NCBI RefSeq assembly: GCF_041146395.1
Contig: NC_090999.1
Span: forward strand, 65,787,001 to 65,851,000
From: Eulemur rufifrons
Lineage: Eukaryota > Chordata > Mammalia > Primates > Lemuridae
Reading direction: 5' to 3'
Length of the DNA stretch: 64,000 bases
This document shows positions 22,726 through 35,906 of the stretch, piece after piece. Below the pieces are notes generated by a model. It saw only the letters and a list, made by a program, of their open reading frames with translations. It searched no databases and was not told where the DNA came from. Within the stretch, counting starts at the first letter, position 1; every line of letters starts with the position of its first letter. Position numbers and translations under genes: made by a program.

Positions 22726-24061
22726 AATATCAAATGACCAGCACTAATAATTCTTATGTCCTACATTCTTAGATATGCATATCTATACACGTATAAATAA
22801 TCACGTAACTAGTGCCATACATCAATAGTAGTCTCTGTGTAAACTGCCTTGTAGTCATTTTGCCCTCTCCATCCTCTAACCCAGAAGGTAATTCACAGCC
22901 TATCTGGAGATGCAGTTATCAAACATTTTGTGATTTATAATGTGACTCTCTCTACTTTTCCAAATATAAAACTTACACACACTCACATCCTCATTCATTC
23001 TCTCATTTTGTCTTTTGAATTCGTTTTTAAAACTGCTATGTGACATACGTATTTAAATTAAGTGTTTTCAAAAAGTACCCAAAGGATTTAATAAAAATCT
23101 TTAAGATTGACCAAGATATCTTTAGGATTGGCTGACCCCAAACTAGAGATGACGTGTTTACTCTTTCATAACATTTAGTATCATGCCTTGAATGTAAGAG
23201 AGAATGGATGAAAAAAACGGACTTGAAAGTGTTATTTCTTGGAATGACAGATGAAAACCTGTAGACTTTTTTAAATGAAAAAATTTAAGAATAACTTTGA
23301 AAATGTTATTGCTTTAGAAAAAATAAAAAGAGATGGACCACTATTTATGGCAGATCTGAACGCGAACCAACATTTATGACCTGAAGTCAGTATGAAAAAT
23401 ATAGGAAGTTAAAAAAAAAAAAAAAAAAGAAAATAAAAAATATATAGGAAGTCTGATATACCACTGACTTTAACAAAAATAATGGCCTGATTTATACTTA
23501 AGCTTGTGATTATAAGGTAACTGATCACAGTGAATACTTTACACTTTCATATCCTTTAATGCAGACAAGTGACTGATCTTGGCACACCCAGTGACAGAAA
23601 AAAGTAGAGTAATGAGGGTAGCAAAAAGTATACAGAGCAAGACAAATTCTAAACTATTTAGTAGGCAAAAATATTCTGGCCTATACAAACCAAAGACCAA
23701 CAGAAGACATTGTACAACTTCACCTATACTAACCAATGAAAATTAAGGCAACAGTTTAGGTGATTCAAGACTAAAAATAAACAACCAAAACTTCTTGCCT
23801 GTTTTTTAATGGAATTTCAGGGCAAAATTTGGTTTGTCCCAAATAAAGATAATGCCCACATTTCAACTAGTTTTTAATCAAATGCTTAAAACAAGACAAT
23901 TTAACTTAATCTTCAGGAGTTATCAGTATATTTCACATGCCACTAATCAAAATGGTCCTGAAATTTCCCGATCTCAACAAGGATGATAATGACCACAGCC
24001 TTTTTAAATTAATTTTTCAACAAGAAGGTAAGCAGAAGGACCTCTCTCCAGCTGTCCTCAC

Positions 24062-24321
24062 CTGTTGCAGAATTGCTCCCAGCGAGTTCTTGTCTTTTTG
24101 ATTGACGCCATCTTTTTGGAGTCTAGCAAGCAGCTCAGGTTTCTTGTAGGCCTTCAGGGCCAGTAAGTGAATCACCCTGTCCCTATATGGCCGCTGAGAG
24201 ACACTGCTGCTGCCATGTGTCTTTCGAATTGTATTTGCAGGGTTCATGGGGGTTGACCTTTTCCTCTCAGGCACTGCATCTGAGATGGCTTGAGGTGCTT
24301 TCCGAATTTGCACTCTTTTCC
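24062..24321 (-). CDS. ELL2: ELL2 exon 5, ELL domain
   Basis: This 260-base exon completes a glycine codon and adds 86 codons (visible residues 113-198). The start KRVQIRKAPQ is followed by the basic patch PERKRSTPMNP, then SQRPYRDRVIHLLALKAYKK and PELLARLQKDGVNQKDKNSL. The RPYRDRVIHLLALKAYKKPELL block is a hallmark of ELL proteins: a winged-helix-like segment that begins the more C-terminal half of the ELL domain. The basic patch may help nuclear import. The acceptor is 'tggactttag' and the donor ACAG|gtgagg. An open frame continues 12 codons past the donor but is not coding. The antisense frame at 24187 is a shadow. Confidence 0.98.
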
Positions 24322-25794
24322 CTAAAGTCCAGTGGAAAAGACATTGTTACACATTTGCAAGTTAGAATATAACAAGCATCTCAGTTTCCAAAACTCGGAC
24401 TTAGGTACCACTTCATTTCTGGAGGGAGTAATAGCCACTTTATTTCAAGTTTTACTTTAAAGAGACATGCAAACAGAAATCATTTTAAATAAATGGCCTA
24501 AAATATGAATTAGGACTTTTTTTGATAAAACCATTTCTTGGAATAAATATGTATTATAGATGTATTTTGGCCACTTAGCTACATATGGATAATAATTAGT
24601 GAGACAAACTGTTAACAACAGATTGGGTATTTTTAGATTATAGGTTATTTCATGTTAAATGGAAATAAAATAATTTCCATGCTCACTTGTGCTATTTACA
24701 GAACTTAGATCTTACACAGAACCTAAATCTTTTAACCTTAAATAAATATATGCCATTCATGCAAAGCAGGTGGGAATATAGTGAGCATGGTGAATGTAAG
24801 AAATATCTGTCAGAGCTCAGAACACACTCCTGGCTGAGCTGGGGCATTACCTTAATAATTTCACAGATTCAGAAGCCACAAGGAGGGGGTCAGGATTCAC
24901 TAGTGATATTCTTTTTCTACATGTCACGACTCAAAAAAATAAAACTAATCAACAGAACAGTCTCAGAGGGCCAGACAAACAGATCTACCCTCAGTGGTGC
25001 TGAAGACTATGCAGGCAGGTAAGTTAGATGGCGAATGGGAAATGGCACAGGGGAGGCCTTCACACCGCTACTGCACGAGCCAGTGCCATTCACGTAGTTA
25101 ACCCATTTCCTGTTCAGACTGAACACTGACACTGGCAAGTGGCTACTTCTAGAATACATGTGGGCTGAAGGGACCTGGATACTAGTGTATAGGTGCAGCA
25201 TTCCTTGCGAGGAACAGAAAGTAGCATAAAACTGTGTCTAAGACACTCATTTTGATTTCTGAGGTAGAGTCTTTTAGCCCATGTAGTACACATTAAGCAC
25301 CAACTCTATAACCCCCGGGTTAAAGAGGGGAAGAACTGGTAATGACATACAGTGTGGGGACTACCTTAGGAATAAGACTAGCAACTAGAAATAATGGATA
25401 AGTAAAAGCAGCTTCTATAAGCTGTGGTCTAGGGTGAAAACAGTTTACTGGGCAAGAGCTTTACTGAATAGTAATTCTGTCCATGCTGGGCTCCGCAGTC
25501 CTTGTCAGAGAGCCTATTTGTTTTGTCGTCATCTTACCTCCAGTTAGGGAAAAAGGATGAAACCTTTCTCAGGAAACCTCTACCAGCTGGTATGTTTCTT
25601 TACTATCTGGACACAATCAACTGCAAATGTCAAATCAAACTACTGCACAACAAAGGAACTCAGTATTAAGGGGATACTGCCTAATGATAAGAAAACTATT
25701 CAATCACATTTCGAGTTTTAGAAATAGATTTAAATCTGGTTTCTGTATTTTTCGTAGAGATAGCTGGATGTCAGATGGGAAAGAAAATAATATT

Positions 25795-25925
25795 TATCAT
25801 GCACCAATTATGTGGGGGGCACTGTGCTAAGAACTTCATATATATTATCTCATTAAGTCGCACAGTAACCTGAATGTCCCCATTTCACAGATAAGAAAAC
25901 TGAGGGCTTTAATGGGATATACTCA
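25795..25925 (-). repeat. MIR SINE, reverse orientation
   Basis: The text 'ggcactgtgctaagaacttc', 'atattatctcattaagtcgc' and 'cccatttcacagataagaaa' plus 'actgaggg' is the reverse complement of MIR. Confidence 0.75.
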
Positions 25926-26484
25926 AATGCTAAAATGTTCACTTAGCATTTGAGAGGTTCTGTGATTTGATTAATACCCAAATTTTCCTACTTGTACTTC
26001 TTTGCAAGAAAGCTTTTATAAACAAATGTCTAATGCTTGCTGTTGTTTCATGTTAGGCTATAACCTGGATGAGGGCAGGGTTGTGGCAGGGTTGTGGCTG
26101 CTTTGTCCACCAGCAGACTCTGAGTCACTATTTGATGACTAAGTGAATGACAGCAAGAGAGTAAGTCAGCAGAGAAGCAGGAATCAACACTGTCCACATT
26201 TTCCCACATTTCTAAGCTGCAGGAGTGTGAACACTGAAATTTCCAATATGGCAAACACAAGCTTTCCAGTTCTCCATTTCTCAGTTGCAGTGGTGTTAAC
26301 AAATATTACCATTCCTTGAAATTTTAATAGGAATTTGTAAAAAAAAAAAAAAAAAATTAGGGTCAAGGTCACAAATGTTTAGAAAATGGTATGAATTTCA
26401 CACTCCCTTCTTTTTTGTCAAGTCTTGCAACAAAGAAACCCATTTAACTCACTCTTTTCCAAACCAAGCTGACTGTGGATGCTG

Positions 26485-26505
26485 TCTCTCTCTCTCTCTC
26501 TCTCT
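26485..26505. repeat. (TC)n microsatellite
   Basis: About ten uninterrupted TC units. Confidence 0.95.
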
Positions 26506-27771
26506 TAATCTTTCCACCTTTCCCAACCCCTGCAAGGGGCATGTGCAGAGAATGTCTTTTAGCTAAGCTCTCGCACACTAGGACTGGTTATTTAGAATGA
26601 ATTCAAGCCAGCAAGGCCAAAAAAATATAAATAAATAAAAACAGAAGTGACAGTATTGCCACCATGTTCCAGGTGCCCTACCTCCTCTGTACCTCTGATC
26701 TACCTCTGATCCTTGTCTCTGGAGGTCTCCGAGTCTACTGGGCTTACCCCCATCCCTCCCAGGAGCAAGCACAGGGCAGACAAATGAGGGAGGCTAACTT
26801 TGCCCTTCAGAAGGGTATAAGTATGATGTTTGACAAGAAATTAAGAGTCTGATCAGGGAGAGGACAAGGACAGAGTTGGAGTCTTACCTGAGGCCTAGTG
26901 CTAGGCTATCACCTCCCCATGAATCCCCCACCCGCAATACACTCTCTTCACCCTTTACCTCATTTTAGAAAGCCAGTCACAGGAGAACCTATTTCATTCA
27001 AATGCTTGAAGGAACAACCCAGTCACCCGGGGCCACTGAATTATACTCAAAGATCACTTGCTCACTACCTCCCATCCCTTTTGTTCCTATTCAACAAGGA
27101 AGGAGTCTTCTGGTTTAAGGAAAGAGAGGCTACAGATGAAGAAAACATCAGTGATATAAATATTTATAGAATTGAGATGCTAAGGGAAGAAAAAAAAGTA
27201 AAGTAGGAAAATGTCAGGTTTAAAGTAGGCAGAAGAAAGGCTTATTTTTATTTTTTATATTTGCCTCAGAAAAGCCCTTTTAATAAAGCCTATGGGAGAA
27301 CCTAATTCTCTTCCCAGACCCAACTGCTAATCAATTCCCTGGGCTCTTTATATAAACAGCAGCAGTGGGTCCAACAGGGTTGAGTAATCTGGGACTATAA
27401 CTGAATCGTTGTTTCATAACAAGGAGTCCAATTCTAGTTTCTCCATTTAATAAGAGATGGTAAAATTATTTATCCCTCAATCTAATGGCAATGAGTAAAC
27501 AATCTGAAGGCAAGGTGTTAAAACAGTCCTTTAAAAAGCGGAGGGACCGCAGCCATCTTCTGCAGTTGTTTTTCTGTTCTGTGGAACCTGACCAGAAGCC
27601 CTGGCAACACAGACCTAGGGATTTAAAAACATCAACAGGCCTGTGACAATGACGTGACTCTGTCTTGGTTAAATATGTAATTCACTGCAATGAAATCCAT
27701 CTCTACCATTTGGCATTTCTGATTACTTTTTCAAAAGGTTTACTGCCAAAATATATATACCCAACAGTCAC

Positions 27772-27895
27772 AAAATGTTAGAACTATAAAGCACCTTAAA
27801 TGTTAATCTAGTTCAAATACCCCTTCTTTGACATTTGAGAAAATTAAGATGTTAAATGATTTGTCTGGTCATTCAAACATGTGCTAACTCATCAA
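27772..27895 (-). repeat. MIR3-like fragment, reverse orientation
   Basis: 'gttagaactataaagcacct', 'taatctagttcaaatacccc' and 'gagaaaattaagatgttaaa' resemble the reverse complement of a MIR3-type 3' region. It is heavily diverged. Confidence 0.4.
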
Positions 27896-28589
27896 AGATA
27901 GGGAGGGTGGCGGTAGAAGTTTGGGAAATTGGAAACAGAATCCTAGAAATTAGATCAGTTGGGTTATTTTATACACCTAAATAAATATTAGTACATATAA
28001 AAATTTGCAATTCAATAAAATTCCAGAATTTAGGTAGGAGTCAGTGAGCAAATTTAAAATACTGGTAAACTGGAAGTGCTGGTGATTAGTGATTTCTTTT
28101 TTCTAAACAAAGGGTTGATTATAACAATACAATAATGTTCATGACCAATATAAATGTCGTGACTAGAAGTGGAAATATTACTGCAGAAATAACAATGTTT
28201 TCTAAAATAATAATAATGTTAAAGCCTTTCCTTTTTCACTGCAGGCAAAAAGGTTTTGTTTTTTTCAGCCAACAGGAGGGTTGCAGAAGCTCATATTCCT
28301 GGGTAACTTGGCCAGGTGACCCTAGGGGCACAGTCTTCCTACCCTTAAAATGGGCTTGTGCCTTCATTCAGCTGGCAGAGGCCTGGCATCATACTACCAC
28401 AACACAGGTGAGTTTTTGATGTCATTTTATATGATACAGTCAATAAAACTAAAGGGGTATCCCCTACTGTTTTGAGGAAAGCACACAGCTTGTTAATGAG
28501 GCCATACTTATATCATTTGCTATTTGCTGATACCAACAACTTAACAAGTAAAATGGAGAAAGAATCATAACCCTCTTCATACGGTGATT

Positions 28590-28690
28590 ATGAGATTCGG
28601 GTGAGTAACTACATGCAAAGTGCTAACCAGCACCTTGTGTATAAGCAAGCACTCAATAAGGGCTGGGTAATATTAGTATTATAGAGTAAC
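28590..28690 (+). repeat. MIR 3' fragment
   Basis: 'gattatgagattcgggtgag', 'catgcaaagtgctaaccagc' and 'aagcactcaataagggctgg' match the MIR tail. Confidence 0.5.
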
Positions 28691-30992
28691 TGACTAACAT
28701 TTTAAAGAACTGAATGAAACAGAGTTTTCAAACACTGAAAGAAACACGAAAATACAAACGAATCTACCTTAGAAGAAAAGAAATACATCGGAAAGGGCTG
28801 GCCGCGGACAAGGTTAAAAGAAAAAGATCAAAACAGGACACAACATAGTAAAAAATCAAACCATCAGAATACAAGAGTCTTCTGCTCTTCTGCTCCCCTG
28901 CATTCAGAATTGATTGGACTTTTATTAACAGTAGCATGCTAGGTTTTGAACTTTAACGTGAAGAACTGAAGGCAGTACAGAGGAGAGTAATAAAATAATC
29001 AAAAGGGTTCGAATACAGTCTATATTAAGAAAAGTTAAAAGGAGCTGGGGCTATTTGACCCAGAGAATAAAAGACTGAGGAAGTTAATGACAAGATTTAA
29101 GAGCAGAGAAGAACACTGTGCTGTGACAATGAGCGGCTAGAGCCCTGAAGACAAAGCAGAGAGGAAAAGACCAAACAGAGTGCCCAGGGCAGCAGAGATC
29201 ACCGCAGGGCTCCGAAGGAGGGTGTATGTGGAGAGAGGGCAGCCAGCTCTTCTTAGAACAGTGAAGATGTAATCTGGTTCACATGTAAACTTTGATAACC
29301 TCAAATTTCCTGTGGTTACCTCCAAAATGTATACAAATTATTTGTAGTGCCATAAGGAACCTTGCAAATTCTAAAATACCCAGTACTGTTAGGAAGTTAT
29401 GGTCTGTGGGATTTGGGGTATTGAAAAGTCTGTTGCGTAAGCTATAAATGAACTGTACCTGACCCTACCCAAACAAGCAAAAATACATGAACATGGGACA
29501 CCCACGGATCACTCAACAGAAAAGTACAGTCATCATCACTGATTTTCAAGCTTTGGAATAAATCAAGGTGAGGGTTTTCCACTAGTTATACTGGGCAGGG
29601 AAGAAAATCATTTTGGTGGTTTGGGTCTTCTATTCCTTTGTCAAACACGCTAATTTATAAAATGGTGGTATTGGACAGAGTAAAGCAATACTTTCAAAGC
29701 TACAGGGACAGATAATTTAGTTTGTATTAAAATGTAAGTGCAGCAGATCTTGTGTGTTTTAAAACTAATTTGAGATTGAGCCTAGTGGCTCAGAGAAAGA
29801 AAGCAGGCTGGAAGTTGTTACCTCATTCAGCAGAAAAGGGAAGGTGAGAAACCCCATTGCTGACAACTTACGGAGCAGGGAACTGAGCCCCGTGGGTACA
29901 GATACCCGGGGAAGCCATGAATTGTTGTTAAACCAAACTAAATGTATCTAAGCTAAGCACCAAGTCCCAGGAGCATTGGCTTTGTTCCAAAGAAAGACAC
30001 TATTATTAAAGACACCAGTGGAGCTTTTCAAAGCTAAATGTATTATAGCTGGTTCAGCAATGGGAGAATACAGAAGCAGAATTATATCAAACCTTGGAAA
30101 GATGTTGCTTAAGGGATTTGGTTCTTCAAGAGACTGTTTTTGTGAGCATTTAAGTTTCCAAATTAATGTCCTTTCATCATTTACTATAGAGTGACTTGTG
30201 TTATTAAACTGACTAAGACTGAAAGATCTCATCCTCACACCTGATAATTCCTTTCTATTACTGTTAACAATGTGAATTGACTCCTTAAAGTTGTTAGGGT
30301 CACTATTCATAAAAGAGAGACGCATCTTGCCAGTATGGCCTTACTTCCCTTCAATCTAATGGATGTTTGAGTGAGCTGATGATAAAAATGATAGGCGTGG
30401 GGTAGGCTCTTAGTTAACGGGCAGATGAGGTTGAGGAACACAACTGAGGTCCCAAAGAGGCATCACTCTAATGCTCTGCTATAAAGCTTTGCTATAAGCA
30501 CATTTTGTACTTCTGCAATAAAAAAAAATCCTTATTGTACAAAGATCCTCTGAAAATGTAAGCAAAACCTGCAACAATGAGGTTACCAACCCATTAATTT
30601 TACTAGTAGATTTTATTGTAAAAATAGCCTTACAAAAAGGCAAAACAAGAAACATACTGTCCATCACTGCAATTACATCATCTAGTGACAAAGAAAATGG
30701 TACCACTATTACAACTTCGTGCAGTAACATGACCAGATCCCGGTTTTATAAAATAATAATAAGTAGTCAACAGAAGATTCAGTATTTAGGAAAGCTGTAA
30801 AACTTTAAAATCTCTTCCTCAATTTACCAGCAGTCTGAAGAGCACAAATGACCTTTTTTTGACCATGTTATACAAAACGTTCTGAAAACTAATTTCTATG
30901 TTTTCATTCAGTTAATATTACCGGTATTTACCTACAGTGATCTTGAATTACTCCAATCAATCATCAAGAGGGCGAAAGATATCTATACAAAC

Positions 30993-31156
30993 CTACATAT
31001 GGTCCCCCGGGTTTGATAACTTTTGTGCTTCGGTTGCGGGATTCCTCCTCTGCCTGGGTCATTCTTTCTCGTGTCATCTGATACGAGTCATTTGTTGCAC
31101 ACACTGTAATTTTATCTTGTATAAATCCCAGGCAATTGAGCTGAGAGGCTCCGGAG
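30993..31156 (-). CDS. ELL2: ELL2 exon 4, ELL domain
   Basis: A 164-base exon supplies the last base of a serine codon, 54 full codons and the first base of a glycine codon. It encodes [20 protein letters not shown] and [20 protein letters not shown], then [14 protein letters not shown]. The [21 protein letters not shown] stretch is a conserved part of the N-terminal ELL domain, and the acidic and basic helix [19 protein letters not shown] follows. The acceptor is 'tgtcttgacag'. The donor GTAG|gtttgt is weak because +3 is T rather than A or G. The antisense open frame at 30937-31254 is a shadow. Confidence 0.98.
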
Positions 31157-32024
31157 CTGTCAAGACAGTGGCTTTGTTAGAGATGACCCTCATTTTGCAC
31201 AATAAAGGCAAGCAAAAATTGTATAAAATCCTAAAATCAGGAGCCCAAATATAAGCTTGCGAATCAATATTAACTTTTAAATGTAAAGATTATTTGATTA
31301 TATTTAAGTTCCTCTTCTTCATATCACATTTTTTCCTATTCTGAATATAATGGATAAAATGAGCTTTCGGAGACCAAATCCATAAAATTTTGAGAAAAAA
31401 AAAAAATCAGTACTTAAAGACAGAGCCCCAATGGACATTGTAGCTCTACCTTCATTTAATAGTCAACTGTTTTTAAAAGTTACCTACCACTGGTATGAGA
31501 AATGTTAAAAAGTTTACTTCTAGTGGAACCACAATATGCATGATTGAAAACTGACTAGATGAAATGGGCCTGCCACATTTTGTTTTAATGAGGTATTAAT
31601 TTTAAGGCTAAAATACTAACAAACATGAGAGTATACTTTTGTATTATTACTCCAAAGTTCCTAAAAATTTGAAGAATTTGTATTTACCACTTTGTTAAGT
31701 CTCTGTAAGATGACCTATTTATATAGCAAAGGTTGATGAAAATGCAAGTGATTTTTGCAGAAATATTTTTATAAAAAACTTTTATTGAAACAATCATGAA
31801 TATTAACATGGACCCAGAAGATGAGTCAAAGTAATATGTTAATATTAGGACAATCATGGTAGTAGTCGTAACTGGTGTTTTAAAAAGAAATTATGATGGC
31901 CTTAAAATAAACTAGAATATAAAAGTAATAAAAGTGACACTAGAGTTCCTAAGAAAAAAAGGTTGATGAAATTTTTGTAAATTTCTAATAACTGTCTTTA
32001 CAAATGCTATTGTTTAAAAATCAG

Positions 32025-32900
32025 TTCATTTATTTCATAAATACTTATTGGGCAGGGACTGCATGCTTGGCAATGTGAGAGGCACAGAGGCTATAACAGG
32101 GACTAAGACAGATGTGGTCCCTGCTTCAAAGAGCTCTCTGTCTAATGGGTGACAAGGATGGGCAAACTGGAAATTACAACACAGTGTGACAAATGCCAGG
32201 GAGCAGGGGACTCCTAGGAAGGGTACCTCACCTGGACTTCCTAGAGGAACTGATGTGTGAGCTGATGTAGAAAGATGACTGAACAAGGGGGAGTAAGGAC
32301 TAAAGGGTTCTAGGAGGATAACCAACCTGTGCAGGCCCAGGGCGAGCAAGGAGCAAGGAGCAGGTTTTCAGATTGGCCAAAGAGAGCAGGAAAGGACAAT
32401 TAGAGATAGGGCTGAAGAGGGAATGAGAAGTAGGTCACACAGGGCTCTGGGGGTCATGTTATAGATTTTGAACTTTATCCCAAGAATAACAGTGGTTGAA
32501 AACAGTGGATAGGAAATACCTCATTTGTATTGTAGAAAACTCAGTCTGGATGGAGAACAGATTGGGAGGAAGGGGGACACAAGAGGGAAAGCAAAGAGAC
32601 CAGTTAGGAGGCTACTGAAGGATTACAGGCAGGAAGTGACGGCATGAATCAGAGTAATGCAATGAGAATGTAGAACAGGAGTTAGATTCCAGAGATAATG
32701 AGGAGGCAGGACTCACAGGATTCAGTCAGTGGTTAGCCACAGGGGAGAGGGGAGGAGGGATATTAAAGATTATGCCCAGGTTGCTAGGTAAATGGGCTGC
32801 CATTTATTGAAACACTGAACACAAAATGAAGGGCAGGTTAGGGATAGGGTTGGGAGAAAGAAAATAAGTTCAGTGTTAGAGATGGTGACTTTGAAGGAAT
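32025..32900 (+). repeat. Ancient LINE-like repeat, family unsure
   Basis: The order 'aaatacttattgggcagg', 'ggtccctgcttcaaagagct', 'cacacagggctctgggggtc', 'gattttgaactttatcccaa', 'gagaccagttaggaggctac' and 'ccatttattgaaacactgaa' follows a long mammalian repeat consensus that I recall as L1M-type. It is the same family as at 2036 and 43900. Confidence 0.55.
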
Positions 32901-33844
32901 GAGGAGGAAGGGGTCTCAGGAGGGAACCAACTGTGAAGAACACTAATATTTAGCCAACAGGAAGAAAAGGCGATCACATGAGACTGAAAAGCAACAGCCA
33001 AAGAGGAAGCAGGGAAACTGGAAGAGTACTGTGTTAGGGAAGCCACTGGAATAGAATACTTTAAGCAGCAGAGAGTGGGCAACAGTACGAAACACTAGCA
33101 ACAAGTGCAGAATAACAGGGAACCAATAAGCATCCACTGAATTTAGGGGCAAGGGGGTCATGTCCCCCTTGGGGGAGCAGTTTCAGTGGAATGTGGTGAT
33201 CAGTCGTGGTGGTGGGAGCTGAAGCCAGACTTTGGGCTGGGAAGTGAGTGTGAGTGGTTGTTTCTGCTTTTTATTTTCTTTTTTAATGAGATAGGCTTTA
33301 AGCATGTTTGCTGAAAAACCAGTGAAAGAGGGAAAGGAGGGAGAAAAGGGTTTAACCCCCAGGGAAGCAGGATGGAGGGAGACTGGTGGGAGGAAATGAC
33401 TGCAGTAGAGAGAAGGTCTGGTGGCAGGAAGTTTGTATTTTAACATCTCTCCCCATTATTTACTAAGTAATTTGAATAGTGAGAATAAACTAAACCTATT
33501 GCCAATCATGATGAAGCTCTTACTGCTTGAGGTTTGGAAACAGATCTTCACACAAAAACAAAATGGAGCTAAACCCTGCAAGCAACAAGGTACTCCCAAG
33601 TTTAGGACATATGTGTATAAATGTTCTCTTAGTGTTTCTCTAGCCTAGCTCACTGTTTCCCACAGAGTGTGCATTGCTGTATGGTATATGCCCCAAACTA
33701 TATTTTCACTAAGCCTCTGAATGGGTAGATTTAAGGGATTTTTAAAAGGTAATTTTGACCATGAGATTTTCTCCATTTTGTATATGAAAAAAGTGAGGTT
33801 CTATAAGGTTTTAACATGTAGTTAAGGAGACTAGTTAATCCATA

Positions 33845-33975
33845 CTTATTGAATATTTATTTACTGAGCATCTATTTTGAGCTCAGCCAGCATTGTGACA
33901 CTAGAAAAAGGGCATAAGAAAGCCCCTGCTCTTGAGGAGCTCGCACTATTGTTGGAGAGACAAGGTCCATGGGAA
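33845..33975 (+). repeat. Ancient LINE-like repeat fragment
   Basis: 'ttgaatatttatttactgag', 'catctattttgagctcagcc' and 'gcccctgctcttgaggagct' match the start of the same family as at 32025. Confidence 0.45.
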
Positions 33976-34459
33976 ACATAAAAATTAAATTGAATAGAAA
34001 AGGTGGAGCCAGATTAAGGACAAGTTTGCTTGCCAGGCTGAGAACTTGGAAGTTTGAGTCTTTTGTTTTCACAGTAGCAAATTTCAATTTACACCCCTAC
34101 CACACCATTTTATAAAGTGCCTTGGATCATACTGAAGGGATACTAATACATTTGCCCCAATTTTCTCACAATAACTGTTTCTGTTCTCTTGCTGCATTAT
34201 GTATAGTTTTGCAAGTGACCTTAAAAACTTCACCAAACAAGCAGGATAGAAATAAACATACAGGGTATTTATGATGTAAGGGCAAAGTCTTATTATTAAT
34301 ACTTATGATGATATGACTAGTTTTGAAGAAGGGATTAAGTTCCTTGATAAAATTCCTAAGGGGACATAGCTCCATTTGATGTCAAAATGTGCTCACTGTA
34401 ATAAAATAACTATCTAAAGACAAGCAGGACAGACAATGGCACCACATTTAGAAACTAGC

Positions 34460-34625
34460 GTGCCCTGTGGTGTGTAAAGAATACTGGGCTGGGAGTTAGA
34501 ACTCATTGCTCATTTAGTCCAGCCATTAACTAAGCAGCTGTGTAACTGTGGACAAGTCACCTGTGAAATGAAACAGCTGACTCACATAATCACTAAGGAC
34601 CCTTATACTTGGTGGTTCTATTATC
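34460..34625 (+). repeat. MIR3-like SINE
   Basis: 'aagaatactgggctgggagt', 'aagcagctgtgtaactgtgg' and 'acaagtcacctgtgaaatga' follow the MIR3 layout. Confidence 0.6.
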
Positions 34626-34639
34626 TATCACAGTTCTGT

Positions 34640-34840
34640 TCAATATAACTTTCTGCAATAGTGGAAACGTTCTATATCTGTGCCGTTTCCTATGATGGCG
34701 ATATGTAGCTACCGAGACCGTAAAATGTAGCTAGTGTGAATGAGTAATGAAATTTTAAAATTTTATTTAATTTTTGTCAATTGAAATGTAAATAGTCACA
34801 TGTAGCCAGTGGCTACCCAGTGGACAGAAAAGTCTATGTA
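34640..34840. mobile_element. hAT-type DNA transposon remnant
   Basis: The left end 'ttctgttcaatataactttc' and the right end 'ggctacccagtggacagaaa' form degraded inverted repeats. 'atgtagctagtgtgaatgag' and 'cacatgtagccagtggctac' lie between. I recognise the pattern as a common non-autonomous mammalian element but cannot name the subfamily with certainty. Confidence 0.6.
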
Positions 34841-35704
34841 TATAATCTATAATATATGCAATTCATGCCAAAAAATATAAGTTTGAGGATAATTTTCAGA
34901 AAGCAAAATTAGTATACACTCTAGGAAAATGGTAGATTAAGATAAGACAAACAAAAAGTTATTTAGTTATCTTAAATGGGAGGATAAATTTAGAACTCAT
35001 TCTTTCAGTGAAGTGTCTTATTTTGCATCTCTGCCTCCTGTGCCTATTTCAAACGTAGCTTTCCTTCCTCTTTCTTCCACAGCCAGCAAGTGCTTGCAAG
35101 TTTCAAGTACTGCACAGATGGGCAATGGAGATGGACCGGGCTGGGGTGCTTTGGGCCAATGTCAAAGCCTCACACACTGAGGAAATGAGAGAGACCCCAA
35201 CCTCCCCTGTCTCTATGCAGGGGCAGAACAACTCTCCCCCTACTCAAGGGCCCATTCTTTAATCAGAAACAACCAAAGCAAAGAAGAGTAAAACAAGTGG
35301 CTTATTGTTTAGAGGATCTAAGTAGATAAGGGATCCATGGTACACTGGGGTGTGAGTATGTATTCTTGTCTTCTTCCCTTTTTTTTTCTTTAAATCAGGA
35401 GAAGTGACTGCTATACTGAGGTTAATTCTAGTTTCCATGCTGCTGTAGAATAAAAATTTTTTAACAATATACCTTAAAACAAGACTTGACAGGGAAGAAG
35501 GAAGAGGATATGTGAGATGTATATTTTTTCCTCCTTGAGTGTGAGCCCTGAGTATGTCATAGACACTCTTATTTAAATGCAATGAATAAAACCTTTTTAA
35601 AAATCCTCAAAATTGTCCTTAATTAAAAAAAAACTCCATATTTCATAGGTAAAACATCTTCTGTACCTTAAAGGCCCCACAAGGGAAAAGAATCTTAGAA
35701 TTTT

Positions 35705-35785
35705 TGTGGTTGTATCCCAGTGACAAATATAGTTTCTAGTATATATTAGGTGCTTAATATTTTTTAAATAAATAAATGAGCTCTG
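35705..35785 (+). repeat. L2 3' tail
   Basis: 'tgtatcccagtgacaaatat' and 'atattaggtgcttaatattt' with 'aaataaataaatgag' fit the end of L2. Confidence 0.45.
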
Positions 35786-35906
35786 CAATTCAATTTAGGA
35801 AATATGTATGGCATGATTACTATATGTTAATATTTTATTGTTTGTTTTTTAAAAAAACCCTCTTAAAAAATTATTTTCCCTTCAGCATACCTTGAAAAGT
35901 ACTTAC

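Larger units (their letters stand above)
19147..24061 (-). other. ELL2: ELL2 intron 5
   Basis: This intron of 4915 bp holds a Tigger-like DNA transposon (19473-20031), a long L2 segment (20830-21872), a MIR tail (22420-22515) and a MER5-like remnant (22540-22725). An A18 run with a following A-rich stretch lies at 23410-23446. Bases 22730-24060 otherwise show nothing I recognise. Confidence 0.85.
24322..30992 (-). other. ELL2: ELL2 intron 4
   Basis: This 6671-bp intron contains a reverse MIR (25795-25925), a (TC)n tract (26485-26505), a reverse MIR3-like piece (27772-27895) and a forward MIR tail (28590-28690). Around 26074-26098 the 11-base unit 'gcagggttgtg' is doubled. Open frames at 24687, 26898, 28135 and 29948 carry no domain and occur on both strands. 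No gene is supported. Confidence 0.75.
31157..35906 (-). other. ELL2: ELL2 intron 3
   Basis: This intron of 4750 bp contains an old LINE-like repeat (32025-32900), a smaller relative (33845-33975), a MIR3-like SINE (34460-34625), a hAT-type remnant (34640-34840) and an L2 tail (35705-35785). Bases 33000-33440 are purine-rich on the plus strand. That is why several minus-strand open frames appear there. None has a recognisable domain. Confidence 0.8.

Noticed and set aside
30937..31254. 105-codon plus-strand open frame
   Set aside because: It lies opposite ELL2 exon 4 and reflects the codon use of that exon.
33183..33446. Minus-strand open frame in intron 3
   Set aside because: Purine-rich plus-strand sequence lowers stop-codon frequency on the minus strand. 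No domain or conservation evidence is visible.
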